15,361 bases of DNA from CAYFPX01 sp964501915 (GTDB lineage: Bacteria > Myxococcota_A > UBA796 > CAJQPC01): the NCBI GenBank assembly GCA_964501915.1, contig CAZCVP010000198.1:1-15361 (forward strand), written 5' to 3'. Position numbers and translations under genes: made by a program. Of the stretch, positions 8,501-14,153 are shown piece after piece. The first letter of the stretch is position 1, and each line of letters opens with the position of its first letter. The notes under the pieces are model-generated. The model worked only from the letters and a program-made list of their open reading frames with translations. It did not search any database and had not been told where the DNA came from.

Positions 8501-9012
8501 GGCGCACAGCCCGTCCTGCGTCTTCCGCGGCGTCGAGGACTGCTACCAGCCGCCCGGCACCTTCCAGGCCCTGCATCAGGCGGAGCGCTGGGCGACCCAG
8601 TGGGCCGAGGCCGCCGGCTTTCGCGTGGTGCACATCGGCACCGGCGCCGTCCAGTGCTACGCCCACGACGCCACAGCCGCAGGGAACGCCGTCATGGCCC
8701 TGGAACGCCACTACGGCAACGCAGCCGTCTACGCGGTCGAAGCGCGCCTGTTTGGCGAGAGCTGGCAGCCCTATGCCGGAGAGCCCGAAGGCCCCCAGGG
8801 CGACACCGTCCAGTCTGGCCACGACGTCGTCTACCGCCTCGCCTACATCGATAGCCAAGGCCGGATGCGGCAGGTCCGCTACCCTACTCTGGACATCGCC
8901 TGTCAAGTGCTCCAGCGAGCCAACATCCCGCCCGGCGCCCAGGTGCTCCGGCGGATCAGCCGCAGGACCGGCCTCAACAGCGGGCGGGGCGGCGCCTGGA
9001 CGGTCCTGGTGA
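5557..9012 (+). CDS. Trypsin-like serine protease fused to an LCAT/lipase-type alpha/beta hydrolase; frame broken after residue 983
   Basis: The ORF encodes 1151 residues, but coding character in this frame ends near residue 983 (base 8505). The rest is Arg/Ser/Pro-rich out-of-frame translation of the next ORF. Residues 1-115 form a helical N-terminal region I do not recognise. Residues 120-330 are an S1-type protease with a complete triad: His141 in LTNRHVAEA, Asp195 in HPHWDLAVL and Ser289 in GGNSGSPVF. Residues 370-420 are a charged helical linker. Residues 433-745 are an alpha/beta hydrolase: oxyanion segment YLHGILGG (436-443), nucleophile Ser547 in VAHSMGGLVAMVY, acid Asp702 in GDGTVP and likely His724 in FAEHAALPGD. 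The GDGTVP...H order is typical of LCAT-type acyltransferases and phospholipases. Residues 865-945 look like a beta-sandwich. No signal peptide or membrane helix, so it is predicted cytoplasmic. The role is unknown; a protease-controlled lipase effector is inference. Confidence 0.8.
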   Translation: MEPTTFDGLGRLARAMHARMGTGDSHVDRAIALTTAHEGRQLELAHTGLEALLDGDPPSPAGRRLWEAIVHEHERPAVNVLGDQLQAAPWPWTDKLAAKPELWKRACQAVGRLALDPTSPTRPYLGTGVMVGRELMLTNRHVAEAFVLGRGQERLWLYPDLVVQADLRQEIVDLPMFGPVLLQVRGVVLVHPHWDLAVLRVEGFPDDRTPVSLRRSEPGADFVGQDVMVIGFPFRDTRNDLALQQRIFTTFGHKRAQPGTLRARVAEVPSYSHVVEALAHDCSTLGGNSGSPVFDLATGDVIGLHFAGAYLEDNWAVPSWQLARDPRLVDLGLFEEAAAGTPAPDDPWAGAWAEADAAIPEGESLAGSGRPALDAALFERLDDDGLRERLAQAPAATRADLVALLGPEEAEELLDDLALAGPDTETIDPDKPELVYLHGILGGHLRGAQRRVWCAPLAFLAGDMDHRLSLDEDGRTGALGDLLTPDGHLRLAYARAARRWRRRRFAVHEWSFDWRRPVEDSAQRLHLALERLALDRPGRDFVLVAHSMGGLVAMVYATLEGSRWKDRLQRVVLLGSPLGGSFAPLEAGLGTYPLLQKLAWVTAGANADDLGSMSRTLPGLIDMLPHPKLFPDAAALYEEATWKGLAPLDRWLTHSEDLKDRIWESPLLARTRALATVTLGTVDGYLQTPEALEAGPRTGAGDGTVPARCAVHPDVPTWEVFAEHAALPGDRTVLDAVTRMAVDEEPELDRLHTSTLPTQAAGTETLPLETIDEAHREALADRLATGRWTHADARWLLSTAPLPVPVVPGSGPSARLPTEPTVARPGASWQARVRPGGGLDAAGLDPERRAAALSLAEGVPAEAWPRWTVVLTPTQGAPMSRVKVTWRIQEANPSWRLVVDLGGVGLDWIAPTPPIGAPTGPGEVFELLLPAGVAPSEHAVLVIPGPDPGSLPTEEGLWQTVQRKLRWRRRVRTFTAENHESWRTARPASSAASRTATSRPAPSRPCIRRSAGRPSGPRPPAFAWCTSAPAPSSATPTTPQPQGTPSWPWNATTATQPSTRSKRACLARAGSPMPESPKAPRATPSSLATTSSTASPTSIAKAGCGRSATLLWTSPVKCSSEPTSRPAPRCSGGSAAGPASTAGGAAPGRSW

Positions 9013-9232
9013 CCCGCGGCAGCACGCGCGACGAGGCTACCCACTTCGAGATCGCCGGCGGCCTCGACAGGCCGACCCAGAGCGCCCTGGCCGCAGCGCT
9101 CACGCCGCAGCAGCGGCGGGAGGTGACGAACTACAACGTCACCCCCGAGGTCATCGCTGGCCTGCTGGACGGCACGACAGCCCTCGGCTCCTGCCCCCCA
9201 CCGCCCGTGTGCTCGACGCGCGGGCCGCAAGC

Positions 9233-9241
9233 TAGTGTTAT
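9233..9241 (+). promoter_or_regulatory. Possible promoter -10 region before the small gene at 9271
   Basis: TAGTGTTAT at 9233-9241 is an AT-richer patch 30 nt before ATG 9271. With TGTTAT as the -10, CTCGAC at 9212-9217 is a poor -35 candidate at 18-bp spacing. It suggests that the two small genes that follow may be transcribed on their own. Confidence 0.25.
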
Positions 9242-9256
9242 CCTTCCCCGAGCGCC

Positions 9257-9261
9257 AGGAG
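9257..9261 (+). promoter_or_regulatory. Ribosome binding site AGGAG deciding the start at 9271
   Basis: AGGAG at 9257-9261 is spaced 9 nt from ATG 9271. This is the reason to prefer 9271 over the in-frame ATG at 9235, which has no such site. Confidence 0.6.
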
Positions 9262-9270
9262 ACAGCGCCC

Positions 9271-9891
9271 ATGCCCCGGATCATTCTGCCGAACGGTGAG
9301 TCCTTCTCGGGCCCCGACGCAACGAAGGCCATCGCGGCGTGGAAGGGCTCCCTGCCTATGTCTGCGGCCGACACCATTCCTGTCTTCATCCGGGCGCGGC
9401 TTCCGGCCATCCGCGGCACGGGGAAGATCCCCGGGAGGGTGCCCGACAGCCTCGGCGACGATCACGAAGGCTTCCTGCGTGTCCTGGCCCGGTCCGGCCT
9501 CGCCAAGGTCGAGTGGAGCGGCGCAGGTGGCGGCAAGGGTCCGGTCGCAGGTCTCGGCTTCGCGGGCCTGTCCTTCGGCGCCGTGTTCGGCAGCGCTCCG
9601 CCCGGGCCCTTCGGCGACGCGGAGCCCTTGACCCACCACGCCGCCATCCCACCCCTCGCACAATGGCAGCGCCTCTCCGGCTCCCTGGTGACCGACCTCC
9701 AGGGTGGCCGCAGCTACCAGCTTATTCGCTTCGCTGACGGCTGGGTGGCCCAGGCCGGCTGGGGGCGCGACGACTGGCGGAACCTCAGCGCCAACGGCCG
9801 CCAGACGCACCAGATCGACCCCGCCCGCGGCTTCCGCCACCAGTCTGCGAAGCTGGCCCTCGACTCGGTCACACAGCACGCGCGGAGCTGA
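9271..9891 (+). CDS. Hypothetical protein of unrecognised family (206 aa)
   Basis: The start at 9271 is set by AGGAG 9 nt upstream; the frame also contains an ATG at 9235 without a ribosome site. I recognise no family. Visible parts are a short strand-like start (MPRIILPNGESF), a Gly/Ala-rich stretch at about residues 79-106 (GAGGGKGPVAGLGFAGLSFG), and an aromatic-rich second half (YQLIRFADGWVAQAGWGRDD at about 155-174) that looks like beta-strands of a small globular domain. There is no signal peptide and no clear transmembrane segment; the Gly/Ala stretch is only mildly hydrophobic. The next gene begins 5 nt after its stop with its own GGAG (9884-9887), so the two form a pair. The position behind the protease-lipase fusion and headless ORF suggests a shared system, but nothing in the sequence proves it. 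Confidence 0.7.
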   Translation: MPRIILPNGESFSGPDATKAIAAWKGSLPMSAADTIPVFIRARLPAIRGTGKIPGRVPDSLGDDHEGFLRVLARSGLAKVEWSGAGGGKGPVAGLGFAGLSFGAVFGSAPPGPFGDAEPLTHHAAIPPLAQWQRLSGSLVTDLQGGRSYQLIRFADGWVAQAGWGRDDWRNLSANGRQTHQIDPARGFRHQSAKLALDSVTQHARS

Positions 9892-9896
9892 CTCAC

Positions 9897-10283
9897 ATGC
9901 GCCATCCCTTCGCCGAAGCCTACAGCGACTTCTACGCCGGCCGCGCAGCCCTCAGCTCACTCGACAGCTACTCCGACGCGGAGCTGGCTGACGCGGAGTT
10001 TGCCGCTGTGCGGATCTCGGAGCTGTGGAAGACCTGGAACTACGGCGTGGAGACCGAGTTCTGCGGCATGTCCTACCGGACCGCGACCGAGGAGATGGCC
10101 AGAGTCCTGCCCAACCCGGTGCGCATCCAGTGGCGCGGCGGCAACCCGGACGCGGCGCCGACCGCATCGGTGGCGCCCAGGTGGTGTGCGACCTCTGCGA
10201 CCGGGAGGCCCTGGTCGCCGCCGCGGCGGCCGCGGCGGAGCCCTTTGGATCGCCGGACATCGTGGTGCACGCCGCCGGCCTGA
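9897..10283 (+). CDS. Hypothetical protein, 3' end lost at a junction near 10150
   Basis: ATG 9897 has GGAG at 9884-9887, 9 nt upstream, and follows the previous stop by 5 nt. The first 85 or so residues look like a genuine protein: a helical, acidic start (MRHPFAEAYSDFYAG), then DSYSDAELADAEFAAVRISE, then an aromatic stretch with Trp and Tyr, ending near QWRGGNPD. Beyond about base 10150 the frame only shadows the SDR gene and gives Pro/Thr/Arg-rich translation until TGA at 10281-10283. The native C-terminus is therefore missing and the 128-residue ORF is chimeric. I do not recognise the family. The segment that opens with residues 20-40 resembles a small helical regulatory or immunity-type protein only in size and acidity; no function can be assigned. 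Confidence 0.6.
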   Translation: MRHPFAEAYSDFYAGRAALSSLDSYSDAELADAEFAAVRISELWKTWNYGVETEFCGMSYRTATEEMARVLPNPVRIQWRGGNPDAAPTASVAPRWCATSATGRPWSPPRRPRRSPLDRRTSWCTPPA

Positions 10284-10756
10284 ACCCGCGCCGGCCGGCC
10301 CTGGAGCTCACCCCGGCCGACTGGGATCGCACCGTCGCCCTCAACCTGACGGCCCCCTTCCTGCTGACCCGGGAGCTGGTCCCGGCGATGATCGCCCAGG
10401 GCTGGGGACGCATCCTCCACATCGCCTCGCTCCAGAGCGTGCGGGCCTTCGCCGACGGCCTGCCCTACGGCGCCACCAAGGGCGGCCTCATCCAGCTCAC
10501 CCGGGCGATGGCCCACGAGTGGGGCCGCCACGGCGTGACCTGCAACGCCATCGCCCCCGGCTTCTTCCCCACGGAGCTCACCGCCGCCCTCGTCGAGCAG
10601 CCGGAGACCTGGGCCGCGCTGGCCGAGCAGACCTGCCTCGGTCGCAACGGCACCCTGGAGGACCTGCACGGTCCGGCGATCTTCCTCTGCAGCGATGCCT
10701 CGGCCTATGTGACGGGTCAGGTGCTCTTCGTGGACGGGGGGTTTACGGCTCGGTAG
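10151..10756 (+). pseudogene. Short-chain dehydrogenase/reductase missing its N-terminal cofactor-binding segment
   Basis: From about 10151 this frame reads as an SDR: DRIGGAQVVCDLCDREA, then PDIVVHAAG (the NNAG-like element), then catalytic Ser in ILHIASLQS, the YxxxK motif in LPYGATKGGLIQL, NAIAPGFFPTEL, and the typical end QVLFVDGGFTAR. Roughly the first 45-50 residues of a normal 250-residue SDR are absent, including the TGxxxGIG nucleotide-binding motif. Upstream sequence in this frame, including an ATG at 10025, is only the shadow of the preceding small gene. The remnant is unlikely to bind NAD(P) and is probably inactive. The cause may be insertion plus deletion, or a misassembly. It ends 15 nt before the PLP-enzyme gene, so the two probably belonged to one operon. 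SDR and HisD-family enzymes occur together in some alcohol catabolism pathways. Confidence 0.75.
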
Positions 10757-10771
10757 CCCTCAGGAGCTCCC

Positions 10772-12040
10772 ATGAAGCGCAAGCACAGCACCGGTCCCGA
10801 GTTCAACCCCGAGACCCTGGCCCTCGGCCTCGGCTACGAGCCCTCCCTCTCCCAGGGGTCCCTGAAGCCCCCGGTCTTCCTCACCTCGACCTTCCAGTTC
10901 GAGGACGCCGCGGCTGGTCGGCGCTTCTTCCAGGTCGCCTACGGCCTGCGGGAGAAGCGGCCGGGCGAGGAGCTGGGGCTGATCTACAGCCGGATCAACA
11001 ACCCCAACCTGCAGATCTTCGAAGAGCGCATGGCCGCCTGGGACCGCACCGACAAGGGAGCGGTCTTCGCCTCCGGCATGGCGGCGATCTCCACCACGGC
11101 GCTGGCGCTGCTGCGCCCGGGCGATCGCGTGATCTCCACCGCACCGGTCTACGGCGGCACCCACTTCCTCTTCGAGCACGTGCTGCCGGACTTCGGCGTC
11201 GAGGTGACCCAGGTCCTGGGAGGGCCGGGGGCGGCCGAGCGCATGGACGCGGCGGCCCGGCAGGGGGATCCGATCAAGGTCCGCATGCTCTACGTCGAGA
11301 CACCGGCCAACCCGTCCAACAGCCTCACCGACATCCGCTCGGTGGCCGCCCTGGCGCCGGACTACGGCACGCCCGAGCGGCCCACGGTCACGGCCGTCGA
11401 CAACACCTTCCTGGGACCCGTCTTCCAGCGACCGGCGGAGCTGGGAGCGGACCTGGTGCTGTACTCGGCGACCAAGTTCATCGGTGGCCACAGCGACCTG
11501 GTCGCCGGGGTCGTGACCGGTCCCGAGGAGCTGATGGCCCAGGTGATGACCTTCCGGACCATCCTCGGCACCATGGCCACGCCCTTCAGCGGCTGGCTGT
11601 TGCTGCGGTCGCTGGAGACGGTGTCGGTGCGCATGCGTCGCCAGGCCAAGAACGCCCAGAAGCTGGCCGAGCTGCTGGCGGACCACCCGGCCGTGGAGCG
11701 GGTCCACTACCCGGGCCTGCTCCAGAAGGGCGACCCCCAGTTCGCGACCTACGAGGCCGAGTGCACCGGTGCGGGATCGCTGATCGCCTTCGAGGTGCGC
11801 GGCGGGCAGGAGGTCGCCTTCGAGGTGCTGGACCGCTTCGAGGTCTTCCGCCTCGCCGTCTCCCTGGGGGGCACCGAGAGCCTGGTCGAGCACCCGATGT
11901 CGATGACCCACGCCGACGTGCCGCCCGAGATGCTGGAGGGCTTCGGCGTGCGGGAGGGGCTGATCCGCATGTCCGTGGGCATCGAGCATCTCTCGGATCT
12001 GCGGCGGGACCTGCTCACGGCGCTGTCGGTCGTGGACTGA
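10772..12040 (+). CDS. PLP-dependent cystathionine gamma-synthase/lyase family enzyme
   Basis: A 422-residue, full-length member of the Cys/Met metabolism PLP family. AGGAG at 10762-10766 lies 5 nt before ATG. Signatures are LIYSRINNPN (70-79), SGMAAI (101-106), PVYGGTHFLF (125-134), VETPANPS (175-182), Asp210 in TAVDNTFLGP (pyridine-nitrogen contact) and the Schiff-base Lys235 in YSATKFIGGHSD. The C-terminal domain carries the family's AVSLGGTESLVEHPMSMTHA substrate-site stretch (865-884 equivalent lies at bases 11866-11925). A short insertion (about residues 52-69) before YSRINNPN fits the subgroup usually named simply 'cystathionine gamma-synthase family protein'. Gly stands where methionine gamma-lyases of the Pseudomonas putida type have Cys116, so lyase-type substrate preference is not supported. 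Soluble and cytoplasmic. It handles sulfur amino acids or related O-substituted homoserines; the exact reaction is unclear. Confidence 0.9.
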   Translation: MKRKHSTGPEFNPETLALGLGYEPSLSQGSLKPPVFLTSTFQFEDAAAGRRFFQVAYGLREKRPGEELGLIYSRINNPNLQIFEERMAAWDRTDKGAVFASGMAAISTTALALLRPGDRVISTAPVYGGTHFLFEHVLPDFGVEVTQVLGGPGAAERMDAAARQGDPIKVRMLYVETPANPSNSLTDIRSVAALAPDYGTPERPTVTAVDNTFLGPVFQRPAELGADLVLYSATKFIGGHSDLVAGVVTGPEELMAQVMTFRTILGTMATPFSGWLLLRSLETVSVRMRRQAKNAQKLAELLADHPAVERVHYPGLLQKGDPQFATYEAECTGAGSLIAFEVRGGQEVAFEVLDRFEVFRLAVSLGGTESLVEHPMSMTHADVPPEMLEGFGVREGLIRMSVGIEHLSDLRRDLLTALSVVD

Positions 12041-12047
12041 TCAGTCC
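12034..12047. repeat. Perfect 14-bp palindrome spanning two convergent stop codons
   Basis: GGACTGATCAGTCC at 12034-12047 is its own reverse complement. It contains the TGA of the plus-strand PLP-enzyme gene (12038-12040) directly abutting the TGA of the minus-strand NrfD gene (12043-12041). There is no intergenic DNA. As RNA it could form only a 5-bp stem with a GATC loop and has no T-run, so it is a poor intrinsic terminator. The symmetry partly follows from both proteins ending in Asp-stop. Confidence 0.7.
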
Positions 12048-13246
12048 TCGGCGAGCTCGCCGGACTGGATGGCCAGGGCCACGCGGCTCAGGGTGGCGAG
12101 CAGCAGGATCCCGAAAGACCAGATGCCGACGCACACCAGGAACTCCACCAGGGACGGGGTGTACTCGACCAGGTCTCCCAGCGGCGAGGGCACGAAGCCG
12201 GGCACCAGCAGCCCCATGCCCTTCTCGACCCAGATCCCGAGCACGCAGGCGATGGCCGCCGGCACCATGAGCTTCCGGTTGGCCCTCCAGGAGGGCACCA
12301 CGAACACCGTCATCGCCCCCACCAGGAGCGCCATGCCGCCCCAGATGTAGGGCTGGAGGAGCCCGTGGCCGTGGATGCCGAAGTACAGGTACTGCGCAGA
12401 GGCCACGTGCAGGCTGTCGGTGTAGAACTCCTTGAAGATCTCGCAGCCCATCAGGAAGAAGGTCAGCGGCAGGGTGAAGCCGATGACCCGGCTGAGGAAG
12501 GCGAAGATGCTCTGCGGCATCTCGTAGTGACTGTAGCGATCGATGACGTGGAAGACCAGCAGCAAGAGCGCCGGCCCGCTGGCGAAGGCGCTCACCAGGA
12601 AGCGCGGGGCCATGAGCGCCGAGTTCCAGAAGGGGCGCCCGCCGAGGCCGCTGTAGAGGAAGGCCGTGACCGTGTGGATGCTGATCGCCCAGGCGATCGA
12701 GAGCAGCACGAAGGGCAGGTAGGCCCACTTGCTCGCCTCTCGCCCCCGGTAGCGCTGGTAGAGCAGGTAGCCGGGCACGTGCAGGTTCAGCAGCAGGTAG
12801 CCGGTGAGCACGATGACGTCCCAGGCCAGGATCGACGACGGGAAGTTCATCCGACCCAGGACCGGCATCATGTGGAGGATCCGGTCCGGCCGGCCCATGT
12901 CGACCGTGACGAAGAGCAGGCACATCACGATGGCCGAGATCGCCACCATCTCGCCGAGCAGCACCACCTTCTTGGTGTCATCCCGGTGGTAGACGTAGGT
13001 GGGCACCACCAGCAACACCGCCGCCGCGGCGATACCGACGAGGAAGGTGAAGTTGGCGATGAAGGCCCCCCAGGCCACCTGGTCCGAGAGGTTGGTGACC
13101 ACGAAGCCCTGCTTGATCTGCTGGGCGTAGGCCGCGGCGCCCACCACGGCCAGCAGCAGGGTCACCGCCTGGAGGCGGCGGTAGGCCGCTCCGCCGGACA
13201 CCGCGCAGCGGACCATCCTCAGCCAGTAGGTCGCGTAGGCCGCCAT
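12041..13246 (-). CDS. NrfD-family (polysulfide reductase/HmcC/DsrP-like) membrane quinone-interacting subunit
   Basis: A 401-residue integral membrane protein with about ten hydrophobic helices (roughly residues 27-43, 59-86, 94-116, 139-163, 175-199, 216-236, 247-270, 287-318, 326-350 and 366-392). This is the fold of the longer NrfD/HmcC/DsrP subunits that exchange electrons between membrane quinone and a periplasmic ferredoxin. Recognisable motifs are VDMGRPDRILH (115-125), NFPSSILAWD (134-143), and TAFLYSGLGGRPFWNSALMA (194-213) followed by PRFLVSAFASG, all typical of the family. It contains no haem motif. The ATG lies 13 nt after the ferredoxin stop, with GAGG just upstream, so it is the last gene of the four-gene operon. 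Its stop abuts the convergent gene. Confidence 0.9.
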   Translation of the reverse strand: MAAYATYWLRMVRCAVSGGAAYRRLQAVTLLLAVVGAAAYAQQIKQGFVVTNLSDQVAWGAFIANFTFLVGIAAAAVLLVVPTYVYHRDDTKKVVLLGEMVAISAIVMCLLFVTVDMGRPDRILHMMPVLGRMNFPSSILAWDVIVLTGYLLLNLHVPGYLLYQRYRGREASKWAYLPFVLLSIAWAISIHTVTAFLYSGLGGRPFWNSALMAPRFLVSAFASGPALLLLVFHVIDRYSHYEMPQSIFAFLSRVIGFTLPLTFFLMGCEIFKEFYTDSLHVASAQYLYFGIHGHGLLQPYIWGGMALLVGAMTVFVVPSWRANRKLMVPAAIACVLGIWVEKGMGLLVPGFVPSPLGDLVEYTPSLVEFLVCVGIWSFGILLLATLSRVALAIQSGELAED

Positions 13247-13259
13247 CGCTGCCAGAGCC

Positions 13260-14153
13260 TCAGTCGAAGTAGTAGAAGAATCGGGATTGGGTGTTCAGCT
13301 CCTCCTTGAGCACGAACACGCGCTTCTCTCGCAGGATCTGGGACACCTCGCTCTCGGGGTCGTTCAGGTCGCCGAATTTCCGGGCCCCGGTGGGACAGGC
13401 CTCCAGGCAGGCCGGGTAGTGACCGTTGCGGGTCCGCTGCATGCAGAAGTGGCACTTCTCGACCACGCCACGGGGCCGGATGCGGTTGCCGAGCAGCGCC
13501 TGGTGGGGGTTGATGTCGTACTTGGGGATCTGCGGCGTCTTGAAGTTGAAGTGCCGCGCCTCGTAGGGGCAGGCGACCATGCAGTAGCGACAGCCGATGC
13601 ACCAGTCGTAGTCGATGGCGACGATGCCGTCGTCTTCCTTCCAGGTGGCCTGGGCCGGGCAGACCTTCACGCAGGGCGGGTTGTCGCACTGCATGCACTG
13701 GACGGGCAGGTACACCTTGCCTTCGCGCGGGACCTCGAGGCCCTCGTAGTACATGTCGCCGGACTCGAGGTTCATCGTGCCCCGGTCCAGCTCGATGACC
13801 TTGATGTACTGGATGGCCGGGTCGCGGCTCTGGTTGTTCTCCTCCACGCAGGCCGTGACGCAGCGGCGGGAGCCGTTGCACAGGGAGAGGTTCAGGCAAT
13901 AGGCGAAGGCGACGCCGGGGATCGGCTGGGGGTCCTGGATGTCGATCTCGACCCCGTGGTCGCTGAGCGCCTCGCGCCGGAGCCGGGTGAAGACCCGCTC
14001 CTTGTCCTCTGGCGTCAGCTCCTTGTAGTGGGCCTGGAAGAAGGTCGCCCAGTCCATGGCCTGGGCCGTCGACGGGGTCAGCGCCGTCACGGCGGAGGCC
14101 GCCCCCAGACCGAGGAGCTGACCCAGCACGGTGCGGCGGTCGGTGTCGCCCAT
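13260..14153 (-). CDS. Tat-exported ferredoxin subunit with four [4Fe-4S] sites (NrfC/DsrO/HmcB-like)
   Basis: A 297-residue protein. Start ATG at 14153-14151 overlaps the previous stop (TGATG) and has GGGAGGG a few bases upstream. It begins with a twin-arginine signal: DRRTVLGQLLGLGAASAV, cleavage near AQA (residue 32), so it acts outside the cytoplasmic membrane. Sixteen Cys form four groups: 86/92/98/102, 153/156/161/165 (CMQCDNPPCVKVCP), 185/188/191/195 (CIGCRYCMVACP) and 234/237/249/253. This is the usual four-cluster electron-transfer subunit paired with NrfD proteins. The first group is odd. Relatives have ALDISRCIGCRRCV-type sequence, but here it reads CLNLSLCNGSRRCV, so the second Cys of CxxC is Ser95 and an extra Cys86 appears nine residues earlier. 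It links the NrfD subunit to the haem proteins. Confidence 0.92.
   Translation of the reverse strand: MGDTDRRTVLGQLLGLGAASAVTALTPSTAQAMDWATFFQAHYKELTPEDKERVFTRLRREALSDHGVEIDIQDPQPIPGVAFAYCLNLSLCNGSRRCVTACVEENNQSRDPAIQYIKVIELDRGTMNLESGDMYYEGLEVPREGKVYLPVQCMQCDNPPCVKVCPAQATWKEDDGIVAIDYDWCIGCRYCMVACPYEARHFNFKTPQIPKYDINPHQALLGNRIRPRGVVEKCHFCMQRTRNGHYPACLEACPTGARKFGDLNDPESEVSQILREKRVFVLKEELNTQSRFFYYFD

Larger units (their letters stand above)
8508..9299 (+). pseudogene. Headless ORF of unrecognised family, one frame off the protease-lipase gene
   Basis: From about 8508 the coding-like frame is the one ending at TGA 9297-9299 (263 codons). It begins SPSCVFRGVEDCYQPPGTF and continues with ordinary protein composition, including ALHQAERWATQWAEAAGF, VVHIGTGAVQCYAHDAT and THFEIAGGLD. 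No plausible start with a ribosome site exists at its head; in-frame GTG 8625, GTG 8628 and ATG 8694 would each cut into apparently coding sequence. Two explanations fit. One is a single-base deletion near 8503-8508, because reading ESWR then HSPSC would make it a C-terminal domain of the preceding fusion protein. The other is a recombination junction joining a gene tail from elsewhere. Its final 40 or so residues are Pro/Ser-rich and overlap the next gene by 29 nt, so the true end may be earlier. I do not recognise the family. Third positions carry somewhat more A/T than in the protease-lipase part. Confidence 0.55.

Noticed and set aside
10025..10160. ATG at 10025 as the true start of the SDR gene
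   Set aside because: The translation from 10025 to about 10150 is Arg/Asp/Gly-rich, overlaps the small gene at 9897 in another frame, and contains no TGxxxGIG motif. The prefix is a shadow and not an SDR N-terminus.
8453..10177. GGTGGCGCC at 8453-8461 and again at 10169-10177 as flanking direct repeats of the block
   Set aside because: Nine GC-rich bases recur by chance in such DNA, and neither copy coincides exactly with the frame break or the SDR truncation point.
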